Below are positions 21,601 through 34,127 of a DNA stretch of 64,000 nucleotides, piece after piece. The notes below the pieces were generated by a model that saw only the letters and a list, made by a program, of their open reading frames with translations, did no database searches and had not been told where the DNA came from. This DNA comes from Setophaga petechia (lineage: Eukaryota > Chordata > Aves > Passeriformes > Parulidae). Position 1 is the stretch's first letter. Every line of letters begins with the position of its first letter. A program made the position numbers and the translations under genes. The stretch covers positions 54,567,930 to 54,631,929 of the forward strand of contig JANCRA010000001.1 of NCBI GenBank assembly GCA_024362935.1, written 5' to 3'.

Positions 21601-24390
21601 AGAAATTCTTGGAATTGATGGTTTCTACCTTATCCAGGATGTGTTGTTTTGATTTTTAAGATTGTGTCTCTGATTGAGATGATTTCATACCACATTCATT
21701 CACCATCTGATAGGCAGAAGCCTTTTCTTACATGAATTCTTTCATGAATCAGCTGTACTTTGAAGGAGATGTAAAGAATCTGTGAACCATAGAGATGAGG
21801 TGGGCTGCTACAGCACTCCAATGTCAATTTGCTTTTCTCATCCCATTAACTAATAATTTACATGTGAAATTCTTGTTGCAGAGGCCCTGCTCCAGGAGTT
21901 CTCCTGTCCGGATTGGTAAAGAGCCTCCCTGAGTTTCCAGCACTGCTCAAAGTGCGCAAGTCACAGAATTGAATTTCTTGCCACCTTTTTTCATTCAATG
22001 CCTGAGCTGGAGCCTTTGGACAAAGCAGCTGCACGGTCTGGTCTTGGTACCTGAGGGCTCCCTGAATGGCTCCTTCTCAGGGAACAGGGGTTTGGTGATT
22101 TTCCTTGTCAGAAAGCCTGTCTGTGCAAGGAAATTCTCTGCTTGTCTGAAAGGTGGGGAAAGGGCAGGCACTGATGTCTCCTCTCCCTTCCATCCCTTGT
22201 AGGTCAACAGGAACAGCTTCAAATCCCAATTCTTACTACTGCCTCTGCAAGCTGAGAGTAAGAAGTCCTCTCTCCAGGGAAATTGCAGGTAAGGCTGGAG
22301 CTGCTGGGAGAGGCTGAGCTGAGGAGAGCCTTGTCTGCACAGGGGTGTGAGGTGAGAGCTGCTGGGACAGGGAGCTCACCCTGAGTGAGGTAACTCCTGA
22401 CTCCAGTCACAGCCAGTGACTCCAGGGGAAGATGGCAAAGCCTCCATGGAAAAACCCAAATTTCAGAAGTGAAGCCAAAGCTGCTGCTGATTATTATTAT
22501 TATTATTATTATTTATTGTCAATAATGCAATGTTTTCTGTGACTGTACATTGAGGTATCTATTCAAATAATTAAATGTATGCAAAGACATCAAGTTCTGC
22601 CCACAATAATTTCAATGTTAGTCACAGCAGCATTGAAAGGAAGGGAAGCTCATAATGGAGGGTACCTAAGGTTTAACTTTTCCAAGCAGCATCCATGTTC
22701 CATTAGAGCAGTTGTTTGCCTGGGGCTTGGTGAGGAAAGGCAGAAAGAAGAGGAATCAAATAAGTCCAACAAAAGGATACAGAAATCAGTTTGGGTAAAT
22801 ACAGAACTATAAAAATACCAGGGGAGAGTCTTTGGAAGAGAAGCTGCTGGAGTTCTCATGTCTGTTTTCCTGAGGTCTGCACCTTAGGGGTCAGAATTTG
22901 AGTAAATACCATCCCCAGCCCCATGGATTAGGAGGCACATCCTAGGGTTTGAAGCAGGTGTGGACAGTTTCTTGTAGTGCCAGGTGTCCCCTTGCTCAGC
23001 TTCAGGGAATCTCTGGATTAATCTGTGCCTAAGTGTGTCAAAAAGACCTTGGCTCACCAGGGTACAGTGCAGGTGGATTATCAGCAGCAGTTTGTGGTCA
23101 TGAGGGGAGCACTGTCTCTCCCAGGCAGGCTGACTTTGTTTCATCCTCCAGGGTTTTATTTGTGGTATTTCTGCAAATGCTCTGCTGTGTAGTGCTAATC
23201 TTTCCTCTTTATTTTTTTTGAGATGCAGTCTTGAGCATTTCAACGGGACTTGACACTGTGATAATTACTTGTTTTAAAAGCTTAGGAACTACAGAAATTG
23301 TCATCTCCCCTCTGGTTAAGCAGACAAACCATTTCAGTTCAGATGCAACAAATGCCAGCTCTTACAGATAAGACGCAGTGTGGTAGGGCAAAGGCTCAGC
23401 TGCCCTTCTGATTAGATTTTGCTTGGCTTAACAGGGAGAGGAAGGTTTTAATCCAAGTCATCCTCACTGATGGTCTCAGGCTACAGCATAGATGTTCCTC
23501 AGTTCTGCACTGTGCTTTGCTAAAATACCACAAATTTCTAGAGAGGAATGAAATGTTCTCCCTGCAGATGCCAGGATGCTTTTTCCAGGTTCTCAGTACA
23601 TTGCACGTGGAGAGACAAGCCCCAAAGCAGTTGATACCAAGCTGTTTTCTTCTCACATCAACTCACCTGTTCCTGCAAATGTCATGATCCCAGTAAAAGA
23701 GCTAGAGGGCTTTTTAAAAGGAATATTTTCTATTGGCTTTGAGCTCAGGTTGGCATAAGAAATTACTTCAAGGCCCTGACTGAACTAAGGGGTTCATGTT
23801 CTTTAAAAGGGAGTTACATAAATCAAGATTCTGTCTACTCCCATGCTGATTTTCTTCCTCCTTTTCTTGCCTCTGCAACACATGTGTTCTCCAGTTTATC
23901 TAAAGGAGAAAAATTGCATTTTCATTCAGTTGTACAGACCAATAATGCAGTGCTCTGCATCTTCCCCGACCACCAGGCAAGAAGAAAGATTTCTGGCACC
24001 CCATTAGGAACACCCAGAGTTGAGATGTTCCCAGTGGTTCCTGCAGCAGTGTACAGGGCAGGCTTTCATTTGTTGCTTTTCTGGCACACACTCGCTCTCT
24101 GCTGGCTGGCTCAGCAGTATTTAGCAATTGTTCCTTGCTTACGTGGAATTAGTTCTTGGATTAGAATTCAGTCTCTCTGTTAATTTGTTGAACTATGTGG
24201 TAAAAGAAATGTTATTTTGCCCTTAATCATTGTTAACAGAAACATAACCATGACCAAACTCTCTTGGATATACATACATTTTTCAATATAATGTACAACA
24301 AAAGGCATTGTATTAAAATTTTCTATTGAGTGTCAATGGTTTTAGTTACAACCTATAAAATTACACTTAATGAATCCCATAATGTTTCAC
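15630..24390. other. AFF1 distal flank, no supported gene
   Basis: Several chance frames are open here on both strands (for example 196 codons on the minus strand at 19007-19597), but none has splice sites or a sequence I recognise. The stretch may include an extended AFF1 3' UTR up to about 20.2 kb. It carries an ATT microsatellite near 22.5 kb. If the minus-strand candidate gene described below is real, its 3' exons should lie here. Confidence 0.5.
22489..22514. repeat. (ATT)n microsatellite
   Basis: About eight perfect ATT units in a row, followed by tttattg. An ordinary short tandem repeat. Confidence 0.9.
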
Positions 24391-24394
24391 TTAC

Positions 24395-24430
24395 CAGTGT
24401 CTCTGTCTATTACAAATGCTGAACTGGGAG
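24395..24430 (-). CDS. Candidate 36-bp exon (PSSAFVIDRDTG)
   Basis: The minus-strand acceptor cctttggcag and the excellent donor ACTG|gtaagt enclose 36 bases. The entry phase fits the exit phase of 27090-27270. It is too short to be convincing alone. Confidence 0.22.
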
Positions 24431-27089
24431 CTGCCAAAGGAGTATTGCACTGACTCTCATCATAATAATAATAAAAGGGTTCATTGCAATCATTCCACAT
24501 AATCCTCCATAACCTGCTGTTTCCAAGTTTGTGATGCTTTGATGCTTATTTGGCTACAAAATGAAAGCCTTGTCTCCAGATAATGAAGAAATGGAAGGTT
24601 GTCCTGGACCATTTGAAGTCTGAGAATATTTGATTCTTTCATTATTTATAGCTAGACTTGAGAAGGATCAAAAAGATTTTCGCAGGACTAGCTTAGTGTA
24701 AAGGCTTCTTTCTGACTTGCAGCAGAGGCAGTGACCATAAAGGAGGTATTATCTTTAGGAATAAATTACACAGTAATTAAAGCAAACTACTGATTGTTTC
24801 ATACAAGAGGGACAGGGAGTGGAGAGCTTTTCAATATGGAAACAACTTGTGTACATACAAGCCAGAAAGCCTGATTTCATTTAAAACCGAAATTCTCTCT
24901 TTACTGAAAACTTCAGTTTATTCTAACTCTTTTACACCTGTTTTGGAAATCAGCAGACACCCAGACTGCCATTAATGACTGCACCTGATTTCCTTCAGGA
25001 AGCTGTACCTAATTATCCAAATGGAGCACTAGGACAAAACAGAGTGAAACAGATTAAAAACGTTTTCAGCTTAGTTCTCCATTTGAATTAACTCCATTGG
25101 AATGACATTTCCCTGCTCTTAGGATCTGAAGTGAGTGTTTTAGTGTATAGAAATGGAGAAGAATTCCCCTAAAGAATCTTCTAACAATTCTTACTATATT
25201 TTGTTATTTTCAAAGGCACATCAACACAAAGCAGCAGGATATACAAGCAGCTAAGAATGCCCACTGTTGAGAAAAGGGCATTTGGATCCCACGTGGAAGA
25301 ACACAAGAGGGAGTGGCAGACTAAGAGTGGTGAGTCCTGTTTCTGATGGATGAGTATCTACTCAGATGAACTAAAGCCAAGACTGAAACAAGGACACGGT
25401 TAAGGCACTTAATAGATAATTAACCTGTTTTAAAGGAAATCAGACTATTTGGGGACTAATTTAGTGAGAGAAGTTTGTATTTCCTGATCAGACCCCAGGA
25501 TCAGAGGTGTGTTATCCCTGAGTCAGTGGCCTTGAGAGAGAGACAAGCAAGATGTCAGCAGAGTTGGGCTTACACCAAGACCAAGAGAACCTGTCCCTTC
25601 TGCCCCAGGGAAGGGGGCTGAGATAAGGATGAACTTGGTAAGGAGATTCACGTGTGGGGTCCTGTTGTGAGCACAAGTTTCTTTTGGTAAGGAAATTCAC
25701 CTTCATTCACAATTCAAAGTGGGCTTTCCAATGGCAAAAGCATTTGAAGAATTAAGATCAGAGAGGAGAGAAATCAGAGATCCAGTCCAAGTCTAGGACC
25801 AGGGTCTGTGTGAAGGTGATGGAAAAGATTTCCAGATGAGCATAAGCAGCTCTAACCCTAACCTGACATGCAGTTTAATACATGGAGGACAGAAACCACC
25901 TCTTGTAAGTTTAGGGAAGAGAAAATCTCCATCTAAACCAGTGAATAACCTACCAGTGCACTCTGTCCATTCCTGATGGACACAGATCTTTAAGGTCTTA
26001 CACTACCATGCCCACCAAAAGCAACAAGAACATGGAAACATGAAAGGTAATCTCTTGAGCTCTGTGATATATATAAAACACTATCTAAAAAGCCTCTTTA
26101 TCATGATAACTGCTACCAAAAATCCTGTGTATTAACAGAATATAAAGTGCTACCTAGAAAAACTTCACTGTATTTTTCCATGGCTCATTTGATAGGTCCC
26201 AAAACACTCTGACTGGGAAAAGGGTAGAAAAGTCACAATCTCACAAATTGTTTCTAAAAAAAACCCCAAACCCCCCTGATTTATGACAGATTCTGTTTGA
26301 TTCTATTTACAGAGAATCCTGCTGTTAAGGGAAATTGATATTGGCACTGACATCTTCACAAAATGCTACCAAGGATAAAAATGAACCATCAACATCACAG
26401 CTGTGGGAAGGTGTAAGTAGAACTGGCTGCCAGGTTGATATGTAAATATGTATATTCCTGTATCACTGTGATGCCAAATGTTTGAAGGAAAAATTGTTAT
26501 TGCTACTGAGAACATTCTTCTCAACCTCTTTATGCAAGTAATAAAAATACTGCAAAAGCTATGCTGGCCCATTTCCTGGAAATGCCAATTTCTGTTTGTT
26601 GGTAGAGGCAGGCAAGAGAGCTTCTGACAAATATTTAAGTGCAACATGTTCAGCAGAGGCTTTCACCTGCCTCTGACTTGCAGGCTGAGAAGTGCAAATC
26701 ATGTGTGGTATGTCTAGGGAGGAGGAAATCAACCATCAGTCATCAGCTGATAAAGCCACAGAACAAGATGTTTACTCCCATTTTGGTTTCTTTGGTTACT
26801 GGTTTATTTTTTTTTAGTATGAGCGTTACTACTTTTGTAACAACTTTTGCTTAATAAACCAATTTGCTTTTTTGCTGCACATTTTTTTCTAATAAAGATA
26901 TTTATATTACTGCATTTTTATTTCCTTTTCTAAACACTGACATTGCCCTTTAAACATGAAGTTAGATATTTGTCTTCAGCTGTTTTGCAGACATTTGATG
27001 TTTAGCAGAACAACTCGTTTCAGCAAGAACAAATAAGGGTTATCCCTTTAACCTGGGATTGTGTTGTTAAAATCTGTGTTGTTCTTCAC

Positions 27090-27270
27090 CTGTATCAAAG
27101 TGCTCCTCCAAATCATTTGCATCTGGCAGCTGTTTTTTCCATACATCAGTTGTGTTAAACATAGGGTGAAGTCTATGACTGAAGCTATAAGATAGTGGCT
27201 TATGCCACATTTCACAAAAATCTTTCACATACTGCCCTGGATAAAGACAATACTCACACCAAAGTTCCTC
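27090..27270 (-). CDS. Candidate internal exon, 60 codons, cysteine-rich, unknown protein
   Basis: On the minus strand, a strong acceptor (long T-rich tract ending ttttcag) opens 60 codons in phase 0, closed by the consensus donor ACAG|gtgaag. The peptide starts EELWCEYCLYPGQYVKDFC and continues EMWHKPLSYSFSHRLHP. It has aromatic, Cys and charged residues in proportions typical of folded protein. If the donor is not used, the frame stops at 27067-27069 and a minus-strand AATAAA lies at 26917-26922, so this could instead be a last exon. I do not recognise the family. Confidence 0.45.
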
Positions 27271-28259
27271 CTGAAAAGGAAAAAATTTAAAAAATTTACA
27301 TATGATGTCTAAGCATGTGAGGCAGATGCCTCACAGATGCCTGTCTTTAACTTTCCAAAACACAGAAGCCCCTAATGAGACAGCCAGCCTTTCCCAAAGC
27401 CAGGCTGCACAGACCCTTCTGGGTTAACAGGAATTGACAGCAATTCTGGCAGCCAACACTGCCCTCCAGTGTGGGTTATGTTAAATTCTTTCTGCAGTGT
27501 CTTCCTTCTTCAGGTTTAATAAATGGATTCAGTGTCCATTACTGAATGCCCTATCCCATGACTTCATTTAACTTTATCTTAAGATAAATGTTGATTTTAT
27601 TTTAAGGAAATAATTTTTAAAGCTATCATTTATCAGCTGTTACTCTTCTTTCTGTGTACTACTGCAAAAATAAAAATGAATGAATCCACATTATTAGTGG
27701 AGCTATAATTTATATTTGTTTTGTTGTATTTAGTATTTTTTCAAAAGCTTTACAGACCAACCGGATCACCTTCACAGATGACGTGTAACACGCTGTAGAT
27801 TTGCTTTCTGCAGTTAAAACAGAAATTATGGAAGGCAATATCATTTCACTATTCTCCCTGCAGATTTCCGATGGTGCATGTGGTATATATACATATATAA
27901 AAACAGAATCTACATTTCAAATCAAAAATTCCCTCCAACACCCTCAAAGCTTAAAGAACTGTTAATCTCTACAACCCATCTCATAGGCAACACACTGCTT
28001 GTATATGCACAAACACCTCAATCTCATTTAAAAACAACTGGTGTTACAGGCATAGCTGATTTTAATTTATCACTGAATTATCTTTTTTGTATCATTCATC
28101 TGAATTTCAAACCCAAATTTCATTAAAAGAGAGTTTCAGTGCTAAGACAGAGGATGCCCAATACTCCCAAACACCAAGTTGCAGAAAGGTTTATTGAACC
28201 CCATATTCTCTGCACATTTATTAACATATTGAACAGCCACTGAAGTTTGCACTTCATAG

Positions 28260-28562
28260 GAAAAAGAAGGGGTGGGGGGGCTGGGGTATGTGTCTGTGTG
28301 TTTGTGTTTTGCACTGTATAGAATAATTTCTGGCCAAAATGTGTATGTACAATTCCTGCTTAAAACTGTCCACCTCAGGCACTGCTTTTTGCAGAATTTG
28401 GGCAAACACTTCACTGCACTGTTCTGTGAACATGGGATGTGTTTTAATATTAAAAAGCACATAGTATCCTAAATTAAGATACTTCCCAGAATTATTCAAA
28501 GAAATGGTTAGGTCAAAGTCATGGTGCTGTAATTCTTTACTTAAACATACAGGAGAAGGTGG
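28260..28562 (-). CDS. Candidate exon of uncertain 3' end (LQHHDFDLTISLNNSGKYL)
   Basis: On the minus strand, from acceptor gaaggttcag, a frame of about 100 codons is open. Its first 80 or so read like real protein, including LQHHDFDLTISLNNSGKYLN, LGYYVLFNIKTHPMFTEQ and VFAQILQKAVPEVDSFKQEL. The pattern D-x-x-I-x-L-x-N-S-G resembles the start of an ASH-type domain. No clear donor is visible; the last residues become Thr/His/Pro-rich, as in intron or UTR. The acceptor is only moderate. Confidence 0.28.
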
Positions 28563-29199
28563 CTGAACCTTCATTCACCAACATTCCAATCAAGAGGACA
28601 AGCAGGTAGGCTGACATTGCATCTGTGATTTCCCTGAGAACAATGAATGATCCCTTTGGTTCCAAGCACTACAAGCAGCTGGTTTGTGATGCTGTACTTG
28701 CCCCTACAAGCAGCCATGGTCTCCAAGAGCCTCCTGTGCTGCATGAAGTGGTGCAAACCCCTCAGTGCTGGTGCCCACAGCCACTCTGAGCTCCCTGGTC
28801 TGTATCTCATCTGATCTGTGAGTAAATAAATTCCGATGGAAATGGCTCAGCGTAGCTTCTCCCCAGACCCCTGCTGGCACCAGCAGTTGTTCCCAGTCTC
28901 TCTTGCAGCAATAGGGGAAGTTTTGTGCCAGGCAACTGTGACTGCCAGTGTCAAGGGTCAGCTCCACAGCCTCTTTTCTTTGCCACCAGCTCCCACAGCT
29001 GGCTGGCATCCATTTATTCTATTCTCTCTGTTTACAATCAGCTTGAGACTTTCTGCTGCACAAATGCTGCTTGCCCCTGTGACCCCAGCAACCTTGACTC
29101 AAAATGATCTGTGCTGGTAAACCCTGAGGTAGCTTGGCTGTGCCCTGGGCATTGATTCAGTTTCTGTCCCCTTGCACCACCCTTAAGTAGGGACGAACA

Positions 29200-29540
29200 G
29201 TTGCCAGATGCCATCAAGGGGCAGGACACATCACATTTTCAATTCTGCACTGACACAGCCCCAGAACTGATCCCTGGGGTACCCCCTGGCTTCCAGGCTG
29301 GTGCCTCAGCTGGTTCTCAACCCCCTTTCTGTCTGTATTTCATCTGCTCATCCATGAGGATGGTTTGGGAGACAGAGGCAAGAGCCTTGCTACGGTTGAG
29401 GTAAACAACATCCACTGCTCTGCTCTCCTCCACCAAGGCAGAGATTACAGGGGAAAAGGCTGATGGGCTGGTGAAGGTTGGCTTATCATAAATCACTGCT
29501 GGCTGCAGGTCCTCAGGAATCTACCCCATCACCATGACCA
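29200..29540 (-). mobile_element. CR1 LINE fragment, reverse-transcriptase region, antisense
   Basis: The plus strand contains aactgatccctggggtacccc and, further on, gaggtaaacaacatccactgctctg and aatcactgctggctgc. I recognise these as the complement of the reverse-transcriptase-coding part of bird CR1 elements. The copy is truncated and degraded. Boundaries are approximate. Confidence 0.65.
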
Positions 29541-29808
29541 CGCAAAGATCACTGAGCAATGGCCCCTAGGCATCCTTCACACAATATTAGGAGCCTTCCT
29601 CTTCTGGATTTATTAGCTGTGGGCTCCTCATTCCTCATTTTTAAGGAGGCTATAATAGCAGTGTAGAAAGCAATCCCCATTTTTAATTTTTCACCAATAA
29701 ACCTTTTCACTGGAGCACCAACAGAATAAATTCTAATTTACAGATTACTAGTCCCAAGGTGGTAATGACAAGCCAGAAAAGAGCATAAGGCAATCACATT
29801 TCTATCAC

Positions 29809-29892
29809 TCCATCTGGGAGAGGCAAAAGCTGAGTGTCTGCTTCAACAAAGACCATGACACACCAACATGTTGCCATTGTTTTCCATTCACC
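29809..29892 (-). CDS. Candidate 28-codon exon (GEWKTMATCWCVMVFVEADT)
   Basis: A very strong minus-strand acceptor (ccttcaggtctttttcttag) precedes a phase-0 frame GEWKTMATCWCVMVFVEADT and then QLLPLPDG. The proposed donor GGA|gtgata is weak; the frame stays open for four more codons before a stop. The phase fits its candidate neighbours. Confidence 0.27.
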
Positions 29893-30481
29893 CTAAGAAA
29901 AAGACCTGAAGGAAAAAATGCTCGTTTTGTTCTTCACCATTCTCCTGAGACATTTTCTGACTTGAAATCTGAGACCAGTTCTCTGATCAGTATCTTCCAA
30001 CGTCATCTCACTGCTCCAAGCCATTTCAGTGGACAGCTAGAAACTTCTGGAAAAATGAGTTCAGGACTGAGGGTAAAAGTACAGGACAACCTTGTAAGAA
30101 TTTTAGTGAAATGGGAGTTATACTATTATATAGTTTTGTAGCTCTTGCACAAATGAGTAAAAAAAAAAATAATTCATAAGCTTTCTGACCCTCTGTTTTT
30201 CTTTAGGAAATTCTAAATCTCTAAGCTGATAAATCACTTCTCCCTTCAGTTCTTTTTAAATAAAAATGCTGAAGTCCTATTACACTTTTCTAGGCCTCAG
30301 GCTACATTTAAAAAAAGCCTGGGAGAGCAACAGCCCTGCAGTGAGTCTCTGGGGAGGCAGTTTATGGCAAAAGTAGGAGAAACATTGTACTACAGATCCA
30401 GTTGGAGAGCCCTGAAGTGGGCTGTTCCCTTTGAAATATTTTTTTCTTTCCTCCCACTCCCACTTTAGTCCATCTTTGCAT

Positions 30482-30522
30482 AATCTCTTTTATTTTGTTC
30501 CAAATCTCTTTTATTTTGTTCA
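30482..30522. repeat. Short tandem duplication (19-bp unit, 22-bp period)
   Basis: Two identical copies of aatctcttttattttgttc sit 22 bases apart. On the minus strand this makes a duplicated LEQNKRD peptide in a chance open frame. Confidence 0.7.
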
Positions 30523-31083
30523 AGTGAAGCAGCAGCAAGAAATTCCCCCCGCTCTCTATTTTTTTTTAATTGAGAAGAACTGCTGGTACTCAGCCTCTGG
30601 TGGGAAAAAGCATGGGCTGAGGCAGAGTCCTGGCTCCCTTCTCCCACATTATTCACTCTGGTGCAGTTAGAAGCCAATGCACACTAATTGCTGTGATCCC
30701 CCCATTTGGCTTTTAACTTAAATAGCCATCTGTAGGAGAATCTCAGCTGCTTTCAGCAGCCAGAAGCACTTGAAAACAGCAGCCCCTAACATTGTTTAAT
30801 TTTTACTTTGAGGTCATGAAAAAGACCACTAACTGTTTCAATGAAACTCCATAGGATGGGCTTTGGCTGGATGATTTGTTTCTGCTTTAGGATTTAATTT
30901 GAACAATATGGACTTCTCCCCATTAGCATAAAATAAATCAGCACTTTGCACTAGTTTCCCACGCATCACTTTCCACAGGCTGCCAGCACTAGGGATCATG
31001 TGGACAGATGACAAGCACTCAAACTGCTAACATCTATTACAGTCCACTGGTCACATCAGCTCCTGGTTTTGATCATTCTTTAC

Positions 31084-31138
31084 CTTGTATATCACTGTTA
31101 CTTGCTTCCCACAGTCACCAGGTTTAATATACACATGC
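31084..31138 (-). CDS. Candidate exon with ASH/MSP-like strand (HVYIKPGDCGKQVTVIYK)
   Basis: On the minus strand the frame HVYIKPGDCGKQVTVIYK ends at the good donor CAAG|gtaaag. The pattern of alternating hydrophobics around Lys-Pro-Gly, then V-T-V-I-Y, is what the last strands of ASH/MSP immunoglobulin-like domains look like. The acceptor (gctgaattacaag) is mediocre. One base completes a codon from upstream and the exon ends in phase 0, as the next candidate at 29.9 kb requires. Confidence 0.35.
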
Positions 31139-34087
31139 CTTGTAATTCAGCCACACAGCATATTTAGACAGTCATAAATTCAAATCAGGTAGCAAGGGTT
31201 TGAATAATAGAAGACATTATTTTCTCAGTAAGGCAGTTATTTGAAATACACCACAGCTATAGTTGTAGGATTTCAAGGAGATCAAGTGTCAGAACTCATA
31301 TTTTCCTTCCTCAGCTTTCCATATTCATGTTAGCACATAAAATGCTGCTTTATATAGAAATGATTTTGTTCCACGAGTATAACTGAGATAACTTTGAGAT
31401 TTACTGAGCTAGAGTCCAGGTATGGCACTTCATCTTCAAAATTACATGGGAGGAAACAAATGATCCAAGTTAATGAAGGGAAGCCATTGAGCTTCATTAG
31501 CTGGAAAGAACAGGGTATTTTTCCATTAAAGATTTGCAGGCTTCTCCTTCCTCCTTCCACCACTCCTGCCTTGCTGCTCTGTGCCTTAGGGGACATCAAC
31601 ACACTGCTGCCCCATCCGAAGCTGATGGGCAGCCAGAGCTGCCCCATCCCTTTTCCTGGCAGCCCTCCAGGCTCTGTGGCTTCCCCACAGCCATGCCCTG
31701 CTGGAGCTTTCCGTGTGTGCCCACACAGCAGCCCCTCGCCCTCAGCAGGACCAGCAGCCCCCAGCTCTACACCAAAGGAGACAGCAGGGAAAATGGATTC
31801 CTGCTGAATCAGTGATGGACCCCAACAACATCCCTGCAGCCAGTGAGTGCCACACTGCTTGCTGCATTTCCTCCTGTGCTAAGCAAAGCTAAGTGGGCAC
31901 ACTTGGGTGTTAGTTGTTGCAACCATGAGTTCTGAGGACCAAGAAACTACTTAAAATTAACCCCATTTGCTGGATTTTTTTGTGAGGCAGGTATGTCCTA
32001 AATTACCAGTGAGTTGACACAGGATACAAAGGTTTGGGGAGATTTACAAGGAAAATAAAAAATAAGTTGAAACTAATCAGAAACTAGGGCACAGGCAGGA
32101 AAAGCATAGGATTCCTGGCTCTGGGTCCAGCAGACAGGGATGGTGATCTGGGTGTGTCTGTTGTGGTGAGTTTCTACAAACAGTTTTGCAAAATACAGCA
32201 GAAGTCCCAAATATTTATAAAACATTTAGAAACATTCAGCTTTTTGCACCGAATGAAAATATGTATCCTACCCATGATCAGGAGGGTTACTTACACATTT
32301 CTATGATCATCTCTTCAGATCCAGCTATCTCCAGTCCAGATTAACCTGTAGTGCTTCTTGTCCAGACCAGTCTGTATATTGTTAACTCAGAGGCCAGTTT
32401 TAACTGTGAAAGAAAAATTGGACTCGCTGAGGAAAGAAGTCAAATATGTATCTAAATACCACGACAAAACAAACTGCAGACACTGCTCTGAAAACCATGT
32501 CAGACCAGAGATGCACATTTTTTGCTAAACACTTCATGTTTCAATTGGCAACTCTAAGCTAAATTGCTCTGCCTAACCCCAAAACAACACATATACAGGA
32601 GCATCAAAATTTCATGCAGAAACCTTTTTTGAAAATGAGGGGATTTTTTTCTTAAGACTCTACACCAATAGACTAAACATTTCTAGATTTTTTAAAATAT
32701 ACGAAAGTCAGATGTTGTCCACCTGTTAATCACTGAGGTCAGATAGAAAAAACCCCAACTTGCTCCACACTCCCATCTGAATTTTTGGTGTATGTATAAA
32801 AACTTCATTTTGTACAACTGTTAGAACAGTTCAGATGGAAGCAAGCATTGAAAGGAGTGGCTTCATATTTTGTGTTAACATAAGATCATTTTCTCTGTTT
32901 TGCTGGACAACTCCAGCACAGCTGCAAGCAGCCTCCTTGGATGCAAATGCTCCCTTCTTGCATTCACCTCAGATTCCAGCTCAAAAATTGGTTTTTAACT
33001 TTGGTAGGAGTTCAATAAGCATGTGCATTTGTTTGTATTTGCAGAGTAGATTACAGCTGGAAAAAAAAAAGGGTAATTTTTTTGTTTTATGGGAGGAAAT
33101 GAAAAAGACCAGTGCCATGGACAAGGATTTCATTAAGATGAAGAAATTCCAGTTCTCCAAAGAGAAAAAATTAAGCTTTGCTTGAAGATCTTTCATGAAA
33201 CGATTTGTGTGGTCTTTATCATTTCAAACTCTTAAAGTGTGATAGCTGCAGAACTGCATGATTTTCTGAGCTTGTCTTGGAATTTGAGTTTTTCTTTAGC
33301 CTGTTTAAGCCATGAATTCCATTCCAACCAAATAAAGACAATTTTTGATCAAAAAGCTGTTGCACCAGTCTGTAATCTTCCAGTGAAATCTATCAAAACC
33401 CTAACAATAGGCTTAAAAGGAGACACTAAAACTTGACAACTAAAAAATGAGCTGCAATTATGTATCATTGTCTCATCCTCACTGCATCTTCTAAAGCAGA
33501 CAGCCTCCAGAGCACATATAGAGCATGGTTTTGCATGTCAGCAAGTACTTCCATTACCCTAATGTACAACCAAAAAGTCTCACAGTGATGGTAAAATGCT
33601 GGAAGAAAGCAAGACATTTTTCACACCAGGAGGTGAAATAACCTGAATTAATAAAATGTAATTAAGAATCAGTTAAGATGAAGCAAACACAACTTATTCA
33701 GATATTATTTTCCATGATTTTAAAACTACTTTTTATGTAGTTAGTTTACTCTTATTATCCCCTATCCTTTCCCAGACCAGAAGTGGGAATGATCAGTTAA
33801 TAATGAAATCTTGTCTAACATTGTCAAAGGCTGTTCTATAGAAGAACAGGAGATGTCTCAGAGCACACAAAGTGGGTTATTTTTGAGGAAAGAGTCTTAT
33901 AAACAAACCCAGTATTATCTAGTTGTTATTAATGTTTTTCACTTGTATGTCAAAGCACCCCTGAAGGGAGTCAGGGTCTTTAGCAGGAGGCCTACAGGTT
34001 TTTTGGGAAGAAGAGAAACTTCATCTGCAGGCATTAGTGGGCAAACACTGAAATGGAGGGCAGTTATGGATAAACTGCTGTACTCAC

Positions 34088-34127
34088 CACACCTCCCAAA
34101 ACCAAGAGGGGAAAACAATTCCAGTAG
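34088..34127 (-). CDS. Candidate 40-bp exon (LLELFSPLGFGRC)
   Basis: The minus-strand acceptor ttcccactgttgttccagtcag is strong and the donor TGTG|gtgagt good. The open frame is LLELFSPLGFGRC, entering in phase 0 and leaving in phase 1. Short, so uncertain. Confidence 0.22.

Noticed and set aside
25851..25866. CCCTAACC-like telomere motif
   Set aside because: Only about two units; too short to be an interstitial telomeric repeat.
30482..30600. Minus-strand frame with repeated LEQNKRD after a strong acceptor
   Set aside because: The repeat comes from a small AT-rich tandem duplication. The frame ends in a stop without a donor, and an adjacent candidate exon fits the phase better.
31600..31810. 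GC-rich plus-strand frames near 31.6 kb
   Set aside because: Several overlapping frames are open because of local base composition; no splice signals or domain.
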